Below are positions 1 through 8,823 of a DNA stretch of 64,000 bases, in pieces. Made by a program: the position numbers and the translations under genes. The first letter of the stretch is position 1. Every line of letters begins with the position of its first letter. A model generated the notes under the pieces. That model made no database searches. It was given only the letters and a program-made list of their open reading frames with translations, and was not told where the DNA came from. The DNA lies in the NCBI GenBank assembly GCA_004144185.1, contig SEFP01000002.1:124001-188000 (forward strand), given 5' to 3'. Source of the DNA: Sphingobacteriales bacterium. GTDB taxonomy: Bacteria; Bacteroidota; Bacteroidia; Chitinophagales; Chitinophagaceae.

Positions 1-85
1 TTTTGCAGTGCCCGGTCATGGCCTGTATCTGGAAGAAATCCGTTTTGGGGAAGACGCGCTGATTCAGTTGGAAGACGTCCGATAA
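1..85 (+). CDS. C-terminal end of a cut-off gene, possibly TruA (tRNA pseudouridine synthase)
   Basis: The frame starting at base 2 is open from the window edge to a TAA at 83-85 and encodes about 27 residues, including AVPGHGLYLEEIRF. The pattern of a small-residue stretch, then G-L-Y-L, then a beta strand near the end resembles the last strand of TruA proteins, but the piece is too short to be sure. The rest of the gene lies outside the window. It converges on the minus-strand hydrolase at 120-758. Confidence 0.4.
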   Translation, partial: FAVPGHGLYLEEIRFGEDALIQLEDVR

Positions 86-119
86 AGGAAGGGTAAAATT
101 TTTTATGAGGCAGAACCAT

Positions 120-758
120 TTACAGATGTTGACGTAATAGCTCGCTTAATGCTTCGGGCTTTGTCAAGGTCATTAAATGTCCGCCCCCTTCAATGACAAA
201 ATCACAGTCTACACTTGCAATTGGTAGTATCCGATCGCTTGTTCCATGAATATGGAGCACGTTTGGTGGTACAATGTGGTTCTTCCAATGCAGAAGCTGA
301 TTGATTGCCCATTTAAGGAATTGAGGTGATGTATCAGCCAGAATCTGCTTTAGTAGTTTTTTATCGGCAATGGACTCAGCGCCGAAAGCCCAGTTGGTTA
401 TCCGGTTAGATGGTTTAAGCAGAGTTGCCGGAACCAATCTGTGTAGGTTCAGCAATCCAATAAGCCGATAATAGAACGGAAGCTCCTCCCGGGTTTTGAC
501 AGAGGCTATCAGCATTAGCTTTTCTACCGGGATATGTTTCGCTATCTCTATTGCCACCACACCTCCAAATGATAGCCCCACCAAAATAGGACGGGTGACC
601 GGAATGTTGGCCGCTATCCGAGCAGCGTATGCCTGAATGGATTCCGCTTGTTCCGGAACCTCCCATTTTACAAAAGTTACGGGGACACCAAAATGGAGCT
701 TTTGAAACACGCGTTCATCTGCACCCAAACCGCTCAACACATAAATAGGTTTTTCCAT
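120..758 (-). CDS. alpha/beta-fold hydrolase, small esterase-like
   Basis: 212 residues with an alpha/beta-hydrolase layout. The nucleophile elbow GLSFGG puts the catalytic Ser near residue 63. The acid is probably Asp175 in HGTSD and the base His194 in GGGHLM. There is no signal peptide, so the protein is probably cytoplasmic. It is short for the fold (usually 250-300 residues), with a reduced cap region (about 88-160) rich in Leu and aromatics. The substrate cannot be told from sequence. It lies downstream of rocD on the same strand with a 35-bp gap, so it may be cotranscribed, but nothing links the two functionally. A TTCCGGAA copy at 651 encodes the V-P-E in the N-terminal part. Confidence 0.75.
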   Translation of the reverse strand: MEKPIYVLSGLGADERVFQKLHFGVPVTFVKWEVPEQAESIQAYAARIAANIPVTRPILVGLSFGGVVAIEIAKHIPVEKLMLIASVKTREELPFYYRLIGLLNLHRLVPATLLKPSNRITNWAFGAESIADKKLLKQILADTSPQFLKWAINQLLHWKNHIVPPNVLHIHGTSDRILPIASVDCDFVIEGGGHLMTLTKPEALSELLRQHL

Positions 759-793
759 GAGCCGCTGGTTTAGATAAACTACAATTGATTTGT

Positions 794-2041
794 TCAGTTG
801 GCTTCGTACAGTTCATTCAACGCACCGGCAATGATGTCAATACATTCATCCAGCTGCTCCCGGGTGATGACCAGTGGCGGTGCAAACCGAATTTTGTCGC
901 CGTGAGTCGGTTTGGCCAGCAGGCCTCTGTCCCGCATCCGTAAACATAAATCCCAGGCCGCTTCCGGATCAGTGGATTCTACGACAATCGCATTTAGCAA
1001 GCCTTTGCCACGCACTTCTTTCACCAGCGGACTATTCAGCGCCCGGATTCCGTTCCGGAAATACTCACCCAAGGTAGCGGCGTTTTCAGCCATTCGCTCA
1101 TCCAGAAGCACCTGAAGGGCTTCAATCGCCACTTTACAGGCCAGCGGATTGCCGCCATACGTCGACCCGTGCTCACCGGGCTTGATGGTCATCATGATTT
1201 CATCATCCGCCAGTACCGCAGACACGGGCAGCATCCCACCACTCAATGCTTTCCCCAGGATCAAAATATCGGGGCGTACGTTTTCATAGTCGCAGGCCAG
1301 CATCTTACCGGTCCGCGCCAGTCCGGTCTGGATTTCATCGGCGATAAACAGCGCGTTATGCTGCCGGCACAAGTCGGCAGCACCTTTCAGATAGCCGTCA
1401 TCTGGAACCATCACGCCGGCCTCACCCTGAATGGGTTCTACCAGAAAGGCACAGACCTGCTTATCCTGTAAGGCTTTTTCCAATGCAGGCAGGTCGTTGT
1501 ATGGAATGGTATCGTAGCCCGGCACGAACGGACCAAAATCCTTGCGCGCCGACGGATCGGTGCTGAATGAAATCACGTTGATGGTGCGACCGTGAAAGTT
1601 TTGGGTGCAGGTCAGAATCCGCGCCGAATTTTCCGGAAGTCCTTTGATCTGGTAAGCCCAGTGGCGCGCCAGTTTCAGCGCCGTTTCCACCGCCTCAACC
1701 CCGGTGTTCATCGGAAGTACCTTGTCATAGCCAAACAACTGCGTGATGTACTGCTCGTACTCACCCAGCACATCGCTGTGAAAAGCACGGGACGTAAGCG
1801 TCAGTTTGCCGGCCTGTTCTGTTATGGCTTTCACCAGCCGCGGGTGACAGTGGCCTTGGTTGACAGCTGAGTATCCGGACAAAAAATCATAGTAGCGCCG
1901 GCCGTCAACATCCCACATAAACACGCCCTCGCCGCGCTCCAGCACCACCGGCAACGGATGGTAATTGTGCGCGCCATAACGCTCTTCAAGATCAATGTAC
2001 TGTTGGGTATTGGAGGAAACAGAAGCGGCTACAGGAGTCAT
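794..2041 (-). CDS. rocD: ornithine--oxo-acid aminotransferase
   Basis: 415 residues, the normal length for class-III PLP ornithine delta-aminotransferase. It converts ornithine and 2-oxoglutarate to glutamate semialdehyde and glutamate in the cytoplasm, linking arginine breakdown to proline and glutamate. Family signatures are the N-terminal [13 protein letters not shown], the cofactor Asp in IADEIQTG (235) and the Schiff-base Lys264 in GKALSGGM. The phrase [14 protein letters not shown] is typical of RocD rather than of acetylornithine transaminases. A TACCTTTG -7 box lies only 5 nt upstream of the ATG, so the mRNA may be leaderless. TTCCGGAA copies at 1053 and 1631 encode F-R-N and L-P-E. 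Confidence 0.95.
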   Translation of the reverse strand: MTPVAASVSSNTQQYIDLEERYGAHNYHPLPVVLERGEGVFMWDVDGRRYYDFLSGYSAVNQGHCHPRLVKAITEQAGKLTLTSRAFHSDVLGEYEQYITQLFGYDKVLPMNTGVEAVETALKLARHWAYQIKGLPENSARILTCTQNFHGRTINVISFSTDPSARKDFGPFVPGYDTIPYNDLPALEKALQDKQVCAFLVEPIQGEAGVMVPDDGYLKGAADLCRQHNALFIADEIQTGLARTGKMLACDYENVRPDILILGKALSGGMLPVSAVLADDEIMMTIKPGEHGSTYGGNPLACKVAIEALQVLLDERMAENAATLGEYFRNGIRALNSPLVKEVRGKGLLNAIVVESTDPEAAWDLCLRMRDRGLLAKPTHGDKIRFAPPLVITREQLDECIDIIAGALNELYEAN

Positions 2042-2046
2042 GCCGG

Positions 2047-2054
2047 CAAAGGTA
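2047..2054 (-). promoter_or_regulatory. -7 promoter box of rocD (TACCTTTG), 5 nt from the ATG
   Basis: On the minus strand TACCTTTG matches the Bacteroidota -7 consensus TAnnTTTG exactly. It is followed by CCGGC and then the rocD ATG. With the usual few-nucleotide distance from box to start site, transcription would begin at or next to the A of ATG. I see no clear -33 TTG at the expected distance. Confidence 0.6.
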
Positions 2055-2056
2055 GG

Positions 2057-3490
2057 TCAGCCCGCCGGGTCGACAGGAGTTCCGGCCCGGCTGCGGACCA
2101 GTGTTTGCCTTAAAAAGACCATCGCCAGCAGCAGCAGAACCGTTCCGGAAACAATCAGTTCCGAGGCGGCCGTCCAGCCCAGCGTCTGGCTCAGGTAAAA
2201 GGGAACCGCGCCTGCGATACCAGCGCCTCCAAATTGAACAACCCAGGTCTTAAGCGGAAACAGAAGTGCCGGAGACAAGCCTGTTTTCTGAACAGTCTGC
2301 CAGGTATAAAAACCGGCCAGCAACACGGTTGCAATCGTAAAAGCCAGTGCAATTCCGGGCAGCCCCATGATCGGATACAGCACCAGCGCCAGTCCGATAG
2401 CAATGATTAAATCGAAAAATGCCCCAATCGTAATAACAGCGCCCAACCGCAGATGCTGCAACAATGCTGAAAAAGGATATGCGCGCAGTGGCAGCGCGCA
2501 GGTAAACACCGCGAATACCGGAGCGGCCTGTGGATACCGCCCTGCAAAAACCAGTTCAAACACAGCGTCCCGCCCCAGTAACAGCCACCAGAACATGGGA
2601 AAGACCAACGCCCCCAGTAAGGCTCCGGAAAGCCGCAGCCAGTGCGCTTTTTGATGCAGGCTGGCGCCCTCCCGGCCATTGGATGCATGAAGCAGTACAT
2701 TTCCGGAAGCAGCTCCCAACAAAGCCGGCAAGAACGGCACCTCTTGTGCGCCGTTGAAATAAATCGCCGAACGGGCAGGCGACGTCAGTAGGCCCAGCAA
2801 TACTTTATCGAGCATCCGGGACGACTGTTGAATCAGATCGGTCAGCGTCAGATGCAGCCAGATTTTGCGGGACCTAATGGGTGCTACAGCCGTTTGCGTC
2901 CGGAATACCTGAAGCACCCATACGCCCAGTACCCCTGCGCGTAGCAACGCCAACAAGCCAATGCCTTCAAACAAAGCCGTTAGGGAATGTGTATGCTCCG
3001 GCAGCAGCAACCAGTGAATGGGCAGAAACAGGCCGGCAAAAAGGACGTTTATAACGAGCAGGCGATTTAGTTTCCGGAACGAAATCAGAATGGATTCCAG
3101 TACCAGGCCACAGGTCCAGACCAGCAAAAAAACAGCGGGTATCCAACCCGGAAACAGCAGTCGCTCCCAGTAACTGAACAGCGCACAGCACCCCAGATTT
3201 ACGACTCCAAACAAACTTAGCTGCCGGATGCTCAAATGCTTCCAGAACCCGGTTACTTCCGGTGGCGACAGCAGCAGGAAAAAAGACGGCAGCCCTAACG
3301 TCGTGAAGGTGCTCAGAAGTCCATACCGCACCCAGAAATTCTGATACTGTCCATACAACTCCTGCGGAAGCCGGCGGGCATAGAGCACCATGACCACCAG
3401 AACAGCCGCAGCAGGCAGTGCCCGCACTAAAAACAGTTTGCTGCCCTGGCTGGCAAACTGTTTATTGGTATTTCCGTTGGGCTGCGACAT
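2057..3490 (-). CDS. polysaccharide flippase (Wzx/MATE-like multi-pass membrane protein)
   Basis: Integral membrane protein of about 477 residues with a dozen or more hydrophobic segments spread over its length, the pattern of O-antigen/polysaccharide flippases. These move lipid-linked glycans across the inner membrane. I chose the ATG at 3490 (MSQPNG) over the upstream in-frame start at 3538 because the latter runs deep into the acetyltransferase gene. The chosen start still overlaps that gene's end by 29 bp, which implies translational coupling. It is the last gene of the set YfhO protein, acetyltransferase, flippase. TTCCGGAA copies are at 2143, 2701 and 3072. Substrate unknown. Confidence 0.75.
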   Translation of the reverse strand: MSQPNGNTNKQFASQGSKLFLVRALPAAAVLVVMVLYARRLPQELYGQYQNFWVRYGLLSTFTTLGLPSFFLLLSPPEVTGFWKHLSIRQLSLFGVVNLGCCALFSYWERLLFPGWIPAVFLLVWTCGLVLESILISFRKLNRLLVINVLFAGLFLPIHWLLLPEHTHSLTALFEGIGLLALLRAGVLGVWVLQVFRTQTAVAPIRSRKIWLHLTLTDLIQQSSRMLDKVLLGLLTSPARSAIYFNGAQEVPFLPALLGAASGNVLLHASNGREGASLHQKAHWLRLSGALLGALVFPMFWWLLLGRDAVFELVFAGRYPQAAPVFAVFTCALPLRAYPFSALLQHLRLGAVITIGAFFDLIIAIGLALVLYPIMGLPGIALAFTIATVLLAGFYTWQTVQKTGLSPALLFPLKTWVVQFGGAGIAGAVPFYLSQTLGWTAASELIVSGTVLLLLAMVFLRQTLVRSRAGTPVDPAG

Positions 3491-3953
3491 GGCAGGCAGC
3501 TGGCTCCAGCTGTTTAAGAACACGGGCCGGATTGCCACCGAGCACCTGGTAGCCTTCCGGAAAACTTTTCGTTACCACAGCACCGGCACCCACAATGGTA
3601 AAATCGCCCAGGTGCACGCCCGGCAGAATGACTGCGCTCATCCCGATCCAGCAACATTTGCCCAGAATAATAGGCGGCGCGGCCACCCGTCGGTCGTTAT
3701 CCAGGAAATCGTGGTTGGCCGATATCAGTCCGACATTGGGGCCGATATTGGTAAAATCGCCAACCTCGATGCCATTATCGGCATTGATATATACACCCGG
3801 CGAATCGCCCGGAAAGGTGCCGATCCCAATCCGCAGTTTAGACGGATTGTGAATGGTGGCGGTATAATGCACCGGATACGAAACACCGGCATTCTGGCGC
3901 AGCAGTTTCCGGAAAATGAAATCCAGAAGCCGGAAGCTTTTGCTGTAGTTCAT
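3462..3953 (-). CDS. hexapeptide-repeat acyltransferase (WbbJ/maltose-acetyltransferase type)
   Basis: 163 residues with left-handed beta-helix hexapeptide repeats, for example IGPNVGLISANHDF, then IILGKCCWIGMSAVILPGV, and the closing VVTKSFPEGYQVLGGNPARVLKQL. NHDF-type His residues and the GNPAR end are typical of acetyl-CoA-dependent sugar O-acetyltransferases, which act as cytoplasmic trimers. Between a YfhO-like membrane protein and a flippase, it most likely acetylates a surface-glycan precursor; that role is inferred from context. TTCCGGAA copies at 3555 and 3907 fall in the gene, the second encoding F-R-K near the N-terminus. Confidence 0.85.
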   Translation of the reverse strand: MNYSKSFRLLDFIFRKLLRQNAGVSYPVHYTATIHNPSKLRIGIGTFPGDSPGVYINADNGIEVGDFTNIGPNVGLISANHDFLDNDRRVAAPPIILGKCCWIGMSAVILPGVHLGDFTIVGAGAVVTKSFPEGYQVLGGNPARVLKQLEPAACHVAAQRKYQ

Positions 3954-3970
3954 ATCCGGAACGTGGCAGT

Positions 3971-6457
3971 TTAGATTTTTTCAGTTCCTTCGCCCGGACC
4001 GTTGGCGCGCTGGGTAGAGCGGTAGTGGTAAAACAGCGCACCGGCAATCAGCAGGAACAAGGCAATACTTGCGATAGCCGACAGCATATTGCCGGTTTTG
4101 AACGACTGGGGTTCGAACCGGAACTCAATTTTGTGATCACCGGCCGGGACTTTGATCGCACGCAGAATATAGTTGGCCCGTACCATTGGGGTTTCAGCAC
4201 CATCTACAAATGCGTTCCAGCCTTTATCGTAATAGATATCGGAGAATACTGCCAGGCCGGCCTGTGCGTTGCGCGACTGGAATTGTAACTCGTTGAGGCC
4301 GTATTGTGTCAGGCGGATCGAGGCACTGCTATCCGTCTGGAACGTTCCGGAACCCACTGTTTGCTGGAAAGGTTGTGCCCGGATCACGGCTGTGGTCCGT
4401 GGATTCCAGGAAGCACCCGGCGCCAGCTGTGCCGTATCGCCCAGTTTGGCTCCGTTCATCGCCAGCATCTCTTCATCCGCACTGTTGACATACTTCACAT
4501 TGTTTACAAACCAGGCATTGCCCAGCGCATCGGCATTGGCCATCACCTGTGGCTGTCCGTTGGGACCGGCGGTGATAAAATATTTGGTGTTGAGCATATT
4601 CAGCACCCCGGCATTCAACCCTTTTTGCGGGGTCAGGTGAATATCGATCAGATCCTGGTAGCTTTCCATTTTGGCCGGGCTGTAACCGCCCACCAGCTTG
4701 TGGAAGTACGCCGGAACTGCATCGTTGTAAGGATCACGGGTGAGGTCGAATACCCGGAAATACGGGTCTTTATCCGCCAGAATCTCCTGATCGACCGGAC
4801 GGGGTGCAAACAGAGCTTCGGCCTGGCCGGCGTCTTCGTAATTGCTTTCGTTGAGGTAGCGCTTGCCCACCAGTTGCAGATCTGCAAACGTCAGCACCGC
4901 CAGCACAATCATAGTGACGGTAAGGGTGATCCGGTTTTTAAGGAATGCCCAGAGGACTGCTGCTGCTGCCAGAATAAAGAAGGCCGAACGCAACCCACTG
5001 TTACGGGCCATTGCGGCACGGTCTTCCCGGATCAGACTCTGCAATTGTGGTGGTAACTGTGCATCGGAGGTCGCATTGCTAAAATCAAAGAACGCGGCTC
5101 CGCCAATGCCCAGCAGCAGCGCCAGACCGCCCGTGATGCCGGCAGCAAGTTTGACCGCTTTCCAACGCTTTTGCGCATCGGTTTCCTGAAGCAACTGGTG
5201 CAGGCCCCAAACGCCTACCACCGGAAAAATCAGTTGTGGGATCACCAGTGCCATCGAAGGCGTCCGAAAATTCTTCAGCAGCGGCAGGTGGTCAAACAGG
5301 AAGTAGTTGAAGCCCGGCAGGTTTTTACCAATCGACAGGATGATTCCAAACAGCGCGGCAGCGGCCAACGCCCATTTCATTGGATTCCGGATGATGATCA
5401 TCCCGAGCACAAACAAAAAGCAGATGATCGCTCCCAGATATACAGGTCCCGACAGAAACGGTTGCGGTCCCCAGTACGACGGCAGCTTTTCATATTGAGG
5501 TCCTACGGCTTCAGAGGTTTCCGGAAGGCGTTCGGCATCTTCGCTGGAGGCACCGCCATAGAGATCCGGAATCAGCAGGGTAAACGTTTCTGCAATGCCC
5601 TGGCTCCACCGGAAAGCATATTCTTTATCAAGACCGCCTTCTTTTTTAGCACCGCCGGCTTCTTTGTTGAGGGTCAGCTCGCTTTTGCCGCCCCGCATGG
5701 TGTATTTGTTGTACTCCTGTGTGGGCAGAATGCCGACCGCATTGGTGGCAATCCCCAGAACGGCCATCACGGCTGCCAATATGCTGGCTGTAAAAAAACG
5801 TTTCAACTGACCTTTCCGCACCGCATCAACCAGATATCCAATGGCGGTAAATACCAGTATCAGTCCCATGTAGTAGACCACCTGATAGTGCCCGGTCAGC
5901 ACCATTAACGCCATCGCCGACGCAAACAACGCGCTGCCACCGAGCCATTTTCCACGATACAACAGGATAAAGCCTGCCAGTACCAGCGGCATCCAGCCAA
6001 TTGCCACCATTTTGGTTTCGTGGCCGGCGGCAATGATCACGGGGTTATACGTTGCAAAGGCAAACCCAACCGCTCCCAGCAGTCCCAGCCAGCGATTCAT
6101 CCGTAAGACTTGGCTGAGCGCGTAAAAACTGCCCATAGCCACCAGAAAGAAATTGGCCGGTTTTGGCAACAGATGATTTAGAAAATCAGCCAGGCTGGCG
6201 AAGTACGCACTGGTTTTGGCGAGATAGATGAGATAGGTCGGGTTGCCACCAAACATGCTGTTGGTCCACAGCGGCACCTGACCGGTTCGTTCATAGTATG
6301 CTCTGGCTTCCTGGCTCATGGCCCGCCAGGATACAATATCGTGTTGGGACAGCACCATCCCCTGCAACGCCGGATAGGCAATAATCAGCGCCAACAAGGC
6401 CATAATGCCGACGATGACCAGATGAGGAGTCCAGTTCTTAAAATTGAGAGCAGCCAT
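3971..6457 (-). CDS. YfhO-family multi-pass membrane protein (GT-C-like)
   Basis: 828 residues. The first about 500 contain roughly a dozen membrane helices beginning near residue 14. An acidic loop near the N-terminus contains SQHDIVSWRAMSQEARAYYE, the kind of loop that carries catalytic acids in GT-C glycosyltransferases. A soluble region of about 270 residues follows, with a last helix before the C-terminus. This matches the YfhO family; some members take part in glycosylating envelope polymers or lipids. It leads the operon with the acetyltransferase 17 bp downstream. The exact reaction is unknown. TTCCGGAA copies at 4345 and 5519. Confidence 0.8.
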   Translation of the reverse strand: MAALNFKNWTPHLVIVGIMALLALIIAYPALQGMVLSQHDIVSWRAMSQEARAYYERTGQVPLWTNSMFGGNPTYLIYLAKTSAYFASLADFLNHLLPKPANFFLVAMGSFYALSQVLRMNRWLGLLGAVGFAFATYNPVIIAAGHETKMVAIGWMPLVLAGFILLYRGKWLGGSALFASAMALMVLTGHYQVVYYMGLILVFTAIGYLVDAVRKGQLKRFFTASILAAVMAVLGIATNAVGILPTQEYNKYTMRGGKSELTLNKEAGGAKKEGGLDKEYAFRWSQGIAETFTLLIPDLYGGASSEDAERLPETSEAVGPQYEKLPSYWGPQPFLSGPVYLGAIICFLFVLGMIIIRNPMKWALAAAALFGIILSIGKNLPGFNYFLFDHLPLLKNFRTPSMALVIPQLIFPVVGVWGLHQLLQETDAQKRWKAVKLAAGITGGLALLLGIGGAAFFDFSNATSDAQLPPQLQSLIREDRAAMARNSGLRSAFFILAAAAVLWAFLKNRITLTVTMIVLAVLTFADLQLVGKRYLNESNYEDAGQAEALFAPRPVDQEILADKDPYFRVFDLTRDPYNDAVPAYFHKLVGGYSPAKMESYQDLIDIHLTPQKGLNAGVLNMLNTKYFITAGPNGQPQVMANADALGNAWFVNNVKYVNSADEEMLAMNGAKLGDTAQLAPGASWNPRTTAVIRAQPFQQTVGSGTFQTDSSASIRLTQYGLNELQFQSRNAQAGLAVFSDIYYDKGWNAFVDGAETPMVRANYILRAIKVPAGDHKIEFRFEPQSFKTGNMLSAIASIALFLLIAGALFYHYRSTQRANGPGEGTEKI

Positions 6458-6476
6458 ATAATGTTTCAGAGATGCA

Positions 6477-6484
6477 CAAACATA
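6477..6484 (-). promoter_or_regulatory. -7 promoter box of the YfhO/acetyltransferase/flippase operon
   Basis: TATGTTTG on the minus strand fits TAnnTTTG and lies 19 nt before the ATG at 6457. No convincing -33 element is visible. Confidence 0.45.
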
Positions 6485-6682
6485 AGAACCAGAACGGGCA
6501 GAATCGTCAGAATGACACGAACGATTTCATTCAGAAGGCAGTTTTTCTGAATCCGGCCCCTAAAGTTCCGGAACGTCCCTGCCCACGCCTCCGGCTCTTC
6601 ACAACACATTTATGTTTTCAAAACTGTACGGACGGGTTCTGACAACGTATCCGGGTCCGCCTTATTAGCAGCTCAAAACGCG

Positions 6683-6716
6683 AACACGTTCTGGAAAGAA
6701 CATTCCGGAACGTGTT
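6683..6716 (-). terminator. hairpin downstream of the S9 peptidase gene
   Basis: A 9-bp perfect outer stem (AACACGTTC/GAACGTGTT) and a 4-bp inner stem (GGAA/TTCC) are separated by one mismatch and close on a 6-nt loop. In minus orientation the hairpin is followed shortly by TTTT, fitting a terminator for the S9 gene, which ends at 6762. The arm contains a TTCCGGAA copy at 6703. The rest of the 304-bp gap 6458-6761 holds another copy at 6566, the YfhO promoter box and nothing else recognisable. Confidence 0.55.
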
Positions 6717-6761
6717 GCATCGGCAGGAAGCCAACTCTGGTTTAGGGATGCAGGGCGGGAC

Positions 6762-8798
6762 TTACAAGGTTTCTTTCAGCCAGTCAAAAAACGTACGCTG
6801 CCATACCAATGCATTTTGCGGTTTCAGTACCCAGTGATTTTCATCCGGCAGATACAGCATCCGGGATTTCAGCCCCCGGAGTTGTGCCGCCTGAAAGGCC
6901 TGTTGGCCTTGTTCGATCGGCACCCGGAAGTCGGTTCCACCTTGGATGATCAGCATCGGGGTATTCCACTTGGCGACAAAATTGCTGGGCGAAAACTGCT
7001 CATAGGTTTTAGCGTTGCGCTTGTCCCAGTACGGTCCGCCGAGATCCCAGTTGGCAAACCACAATTCTTCGGTAGTGCCATACCAGCTTTTCAGATCAAA
7101 CAAGCCATCGTGTGCGATAAAGGTTTTGAACCGGCCGGCATGCATGCCGGCCAGCATATACACACTGTAGCCGCCATAGCTGGCACCTACACATCCCCGG
7201 CGATCTTTATCTACATAGGTTTCTTCGCTTACGTCATCAATTGCGGCGAGATAATCGCGCATCGGCTGACCACCCCAGTCTCCGGAAATAGCTTCGTTCC
7301 ATTGCGTGCCCCAGCCTGGCATACCCCGGCGGTTGGGCGCCACTACGATATAGCCCTGTGCGGCCATCAGCTGGAGGTTCCAGCGAAACGAATAAAACTG
7401 CGTCAGGGCACTTTGTGGACCGCCCTGGCAGTATAAAAGGGTGGGATATTTTTTGGCCGGATCGAAATCCGGCGGATACACCACCCAGACGCCCATGTCT
7501 TTCCGGTCGGTAGTACGCACCATCCGCAGCTCGGTCCGGCTGGGTTTAAGGCCGGCGTAGATCCGGTCGTTTTCGTGGGTAAGCGGCTGCATATCGCCGG
7601 TCTGCAGGCTTACTTGGTAGAGTTCAGCAGCATGGTTGAAATCATTGCGGCTTACAATCAGCTGGTCGCCCAACTGCCCGATGAGTCCGGAAATATCAAA
7701 TTCCCCGCTGGCAATCTGCCACGGTTCTTTGCGTCCGCCGTCTGTGGCTTTCACTTCAAACAGACGCTCGGTACCCCGATACGGTGCAATAAAATAAATG
7801 GTATTCTGATCGTCGCCCCACAGAAAGGATGCAGTGCTTTCGTCAAACGATCTGGACAGTTCTACCGGCGCACTACGCGATCCGTCCGGGGCCAGATTCA
7901 TGACCATCAGCCGGTTTTTATCCGCTTCAAAGCCATCACGGGCCATACTTAGCCAAGCTAGTTTACTTCCTTCTTTGTTGAAGGAAGGCGCTACATCATA
8001 GCCTTTGTTGGCAGCGGTCCAGTTTTCGGTTTTTCCGGAAGCCAGGCGATAGAAGTACAGATCGGTATTGGTGCTTTGTGCATAGGCTTTTCCGGCCTTC
8101 ATTTTGGTTACAAACAAAATGCCGGTGCTCTGCGGGTGCCACACAAAATCGCTGGCGTCCCCGTGAGGCTTGGTCGGACAATCGTACGGCATACCGGCCA
8201 TCAGGTCTACCGCAGTTCCGGAACCTTTACGATCCAGCAGAAACAGATGGCTGTAGCTGCCGTCTTCCCAGGTGTCCCAGTGACGGTTATTCAGATCATC
8301 GAATATATAAGCAGTTGTTTTGGGAAGGTCTTTCCAGCGGTCTTTCCCCAAGATCGGCTGTACCAACACGTCGCGGGTAAAGGCTACATACCGGCCATCA
8401 GGCGATACTTTGATATTCTCGGCATCTGTCAGTCCGCCGGCGTACGGTTCCCAGGTCTGACCTTCGTCTCCGGATCGTACGAGTGCGTCTTTATCTACGG
8501 CAAACCAGCCCTGTGCCTCACGGCTGATCACGTCTTTGGTGGATTTGGCTTCAGTTCGCTGCCCGGTTTGCAGGTTCAGCCAGTACTTTTTGGTAGCGCT
8601 TTTCTGCGTAGCCATATTGATATGACGAACGCTGTACAGCACCGACCGGCCATCGGGCGATAGGCCTTCTCCCGATACGCGACCCAGGCTCCAGAGAAGC
8701 TCGGGGGTCATTCGGTCAGCACCGGTCTGGGCGCGGGTGGTTTTGGATGTTGCCAAGAGTGAAGTCGCAAAAAAAGCGAGATAGAAAAGACGTTTCAT
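6762..8798 (-). CDS. S9-family peptidase (prolyl oligopeptidase / acylaminoacyl-peptidase type)
   Basis: 678 residues. The N-terminus MKRLFYLAFFATSLLATSKTT followed by RAQ looks like a signal peptide, so a periplasmic enzyme is expected. Residues about 30-400 form a WD40-like propeller (repeated strands such as LSPDGRSVLYSV and VSPDGRYVAFTR). The C-terminal alpha/beta-hydrolase domain has the nucleophile Ser540 in GASYGGY, the acid Asp623 in GGTDFRVP and the base His655 in ENHW, the family order. It should cleave short peptides with access gated by the propeller. The Ig-like lipoprotein gene follows upstream on the same strand with a 25-bp gap, so the pair may be an operon. TTCCGGAA copies at 8033 and 8216. 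Confidence 0.9.
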   Translation of the reverse strand: MKRLFYLAFFATSLLATSKTTRAQTGADRMTPELLWSLGRVSGEGLSPDGRSVLYSVRHINMATQKSATKKYWLNLQTGQRTEAKSTKDVISREAQGWFAVDKDALVRSGDEGQTWEPYAGGLTDAENIKVSPDGRYVAFTRDVLVQPILGKDRWKDLPKTTAYIFDDLNNRHWDTWEDGSYSHLFLLDRKGSGTAVDLMAGMPYDCPTKPHGDASDFVWHPQSTGILFVTKMKAGKAYAQSTNTDLYFYRLASGKTENWTAANKGYDVAPSFNKEGSKLAWLSMARDGFEADKNRLMVMNLAPDGSRSAPVELSRSFDESTASFLWGDDQNTIYFIAPYRGTERLFEVKATDGGRKEPWQIASGEFDISGLIGQLGDQLIVSRNDFNHAAELYQVSLQTGDMQPLTHENDRIYAGLKPSRTELRMVRTTDRKDMGVWVVYPPDFDPAKKYPTLLYCQGGPQSALTQFYSFRWNLQLMAAQGYIVVAPNRRGMPGWGTQWNEAISGDWGGQPMRDYLAAIDDVSEETYVDKDRRGCVGASYGGYSVYMLAGMHAGRFKTFIAHDGLFDLKSWYGTTEELWFANWDLGGPYWDKRNAKTYEQFSPSNFVAKWNTPMLIIQGGTDFRVPIEQGQQAFQAAQLRGLKSRMLYLPDENHWVLKPQNALVWQRTFFDWLKETL

Positions 8799-8823
8799 GA
8801 GCAGCGGCTAAAGATAGCGCACC

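Noticed and set aside
4105-4130. tRNA-like GGTTCGAACC motif
   Set aside because: It resembles a T-arm but lies inside the YfhO-like gene and no cloverleaf or anticodon stem fits around it.
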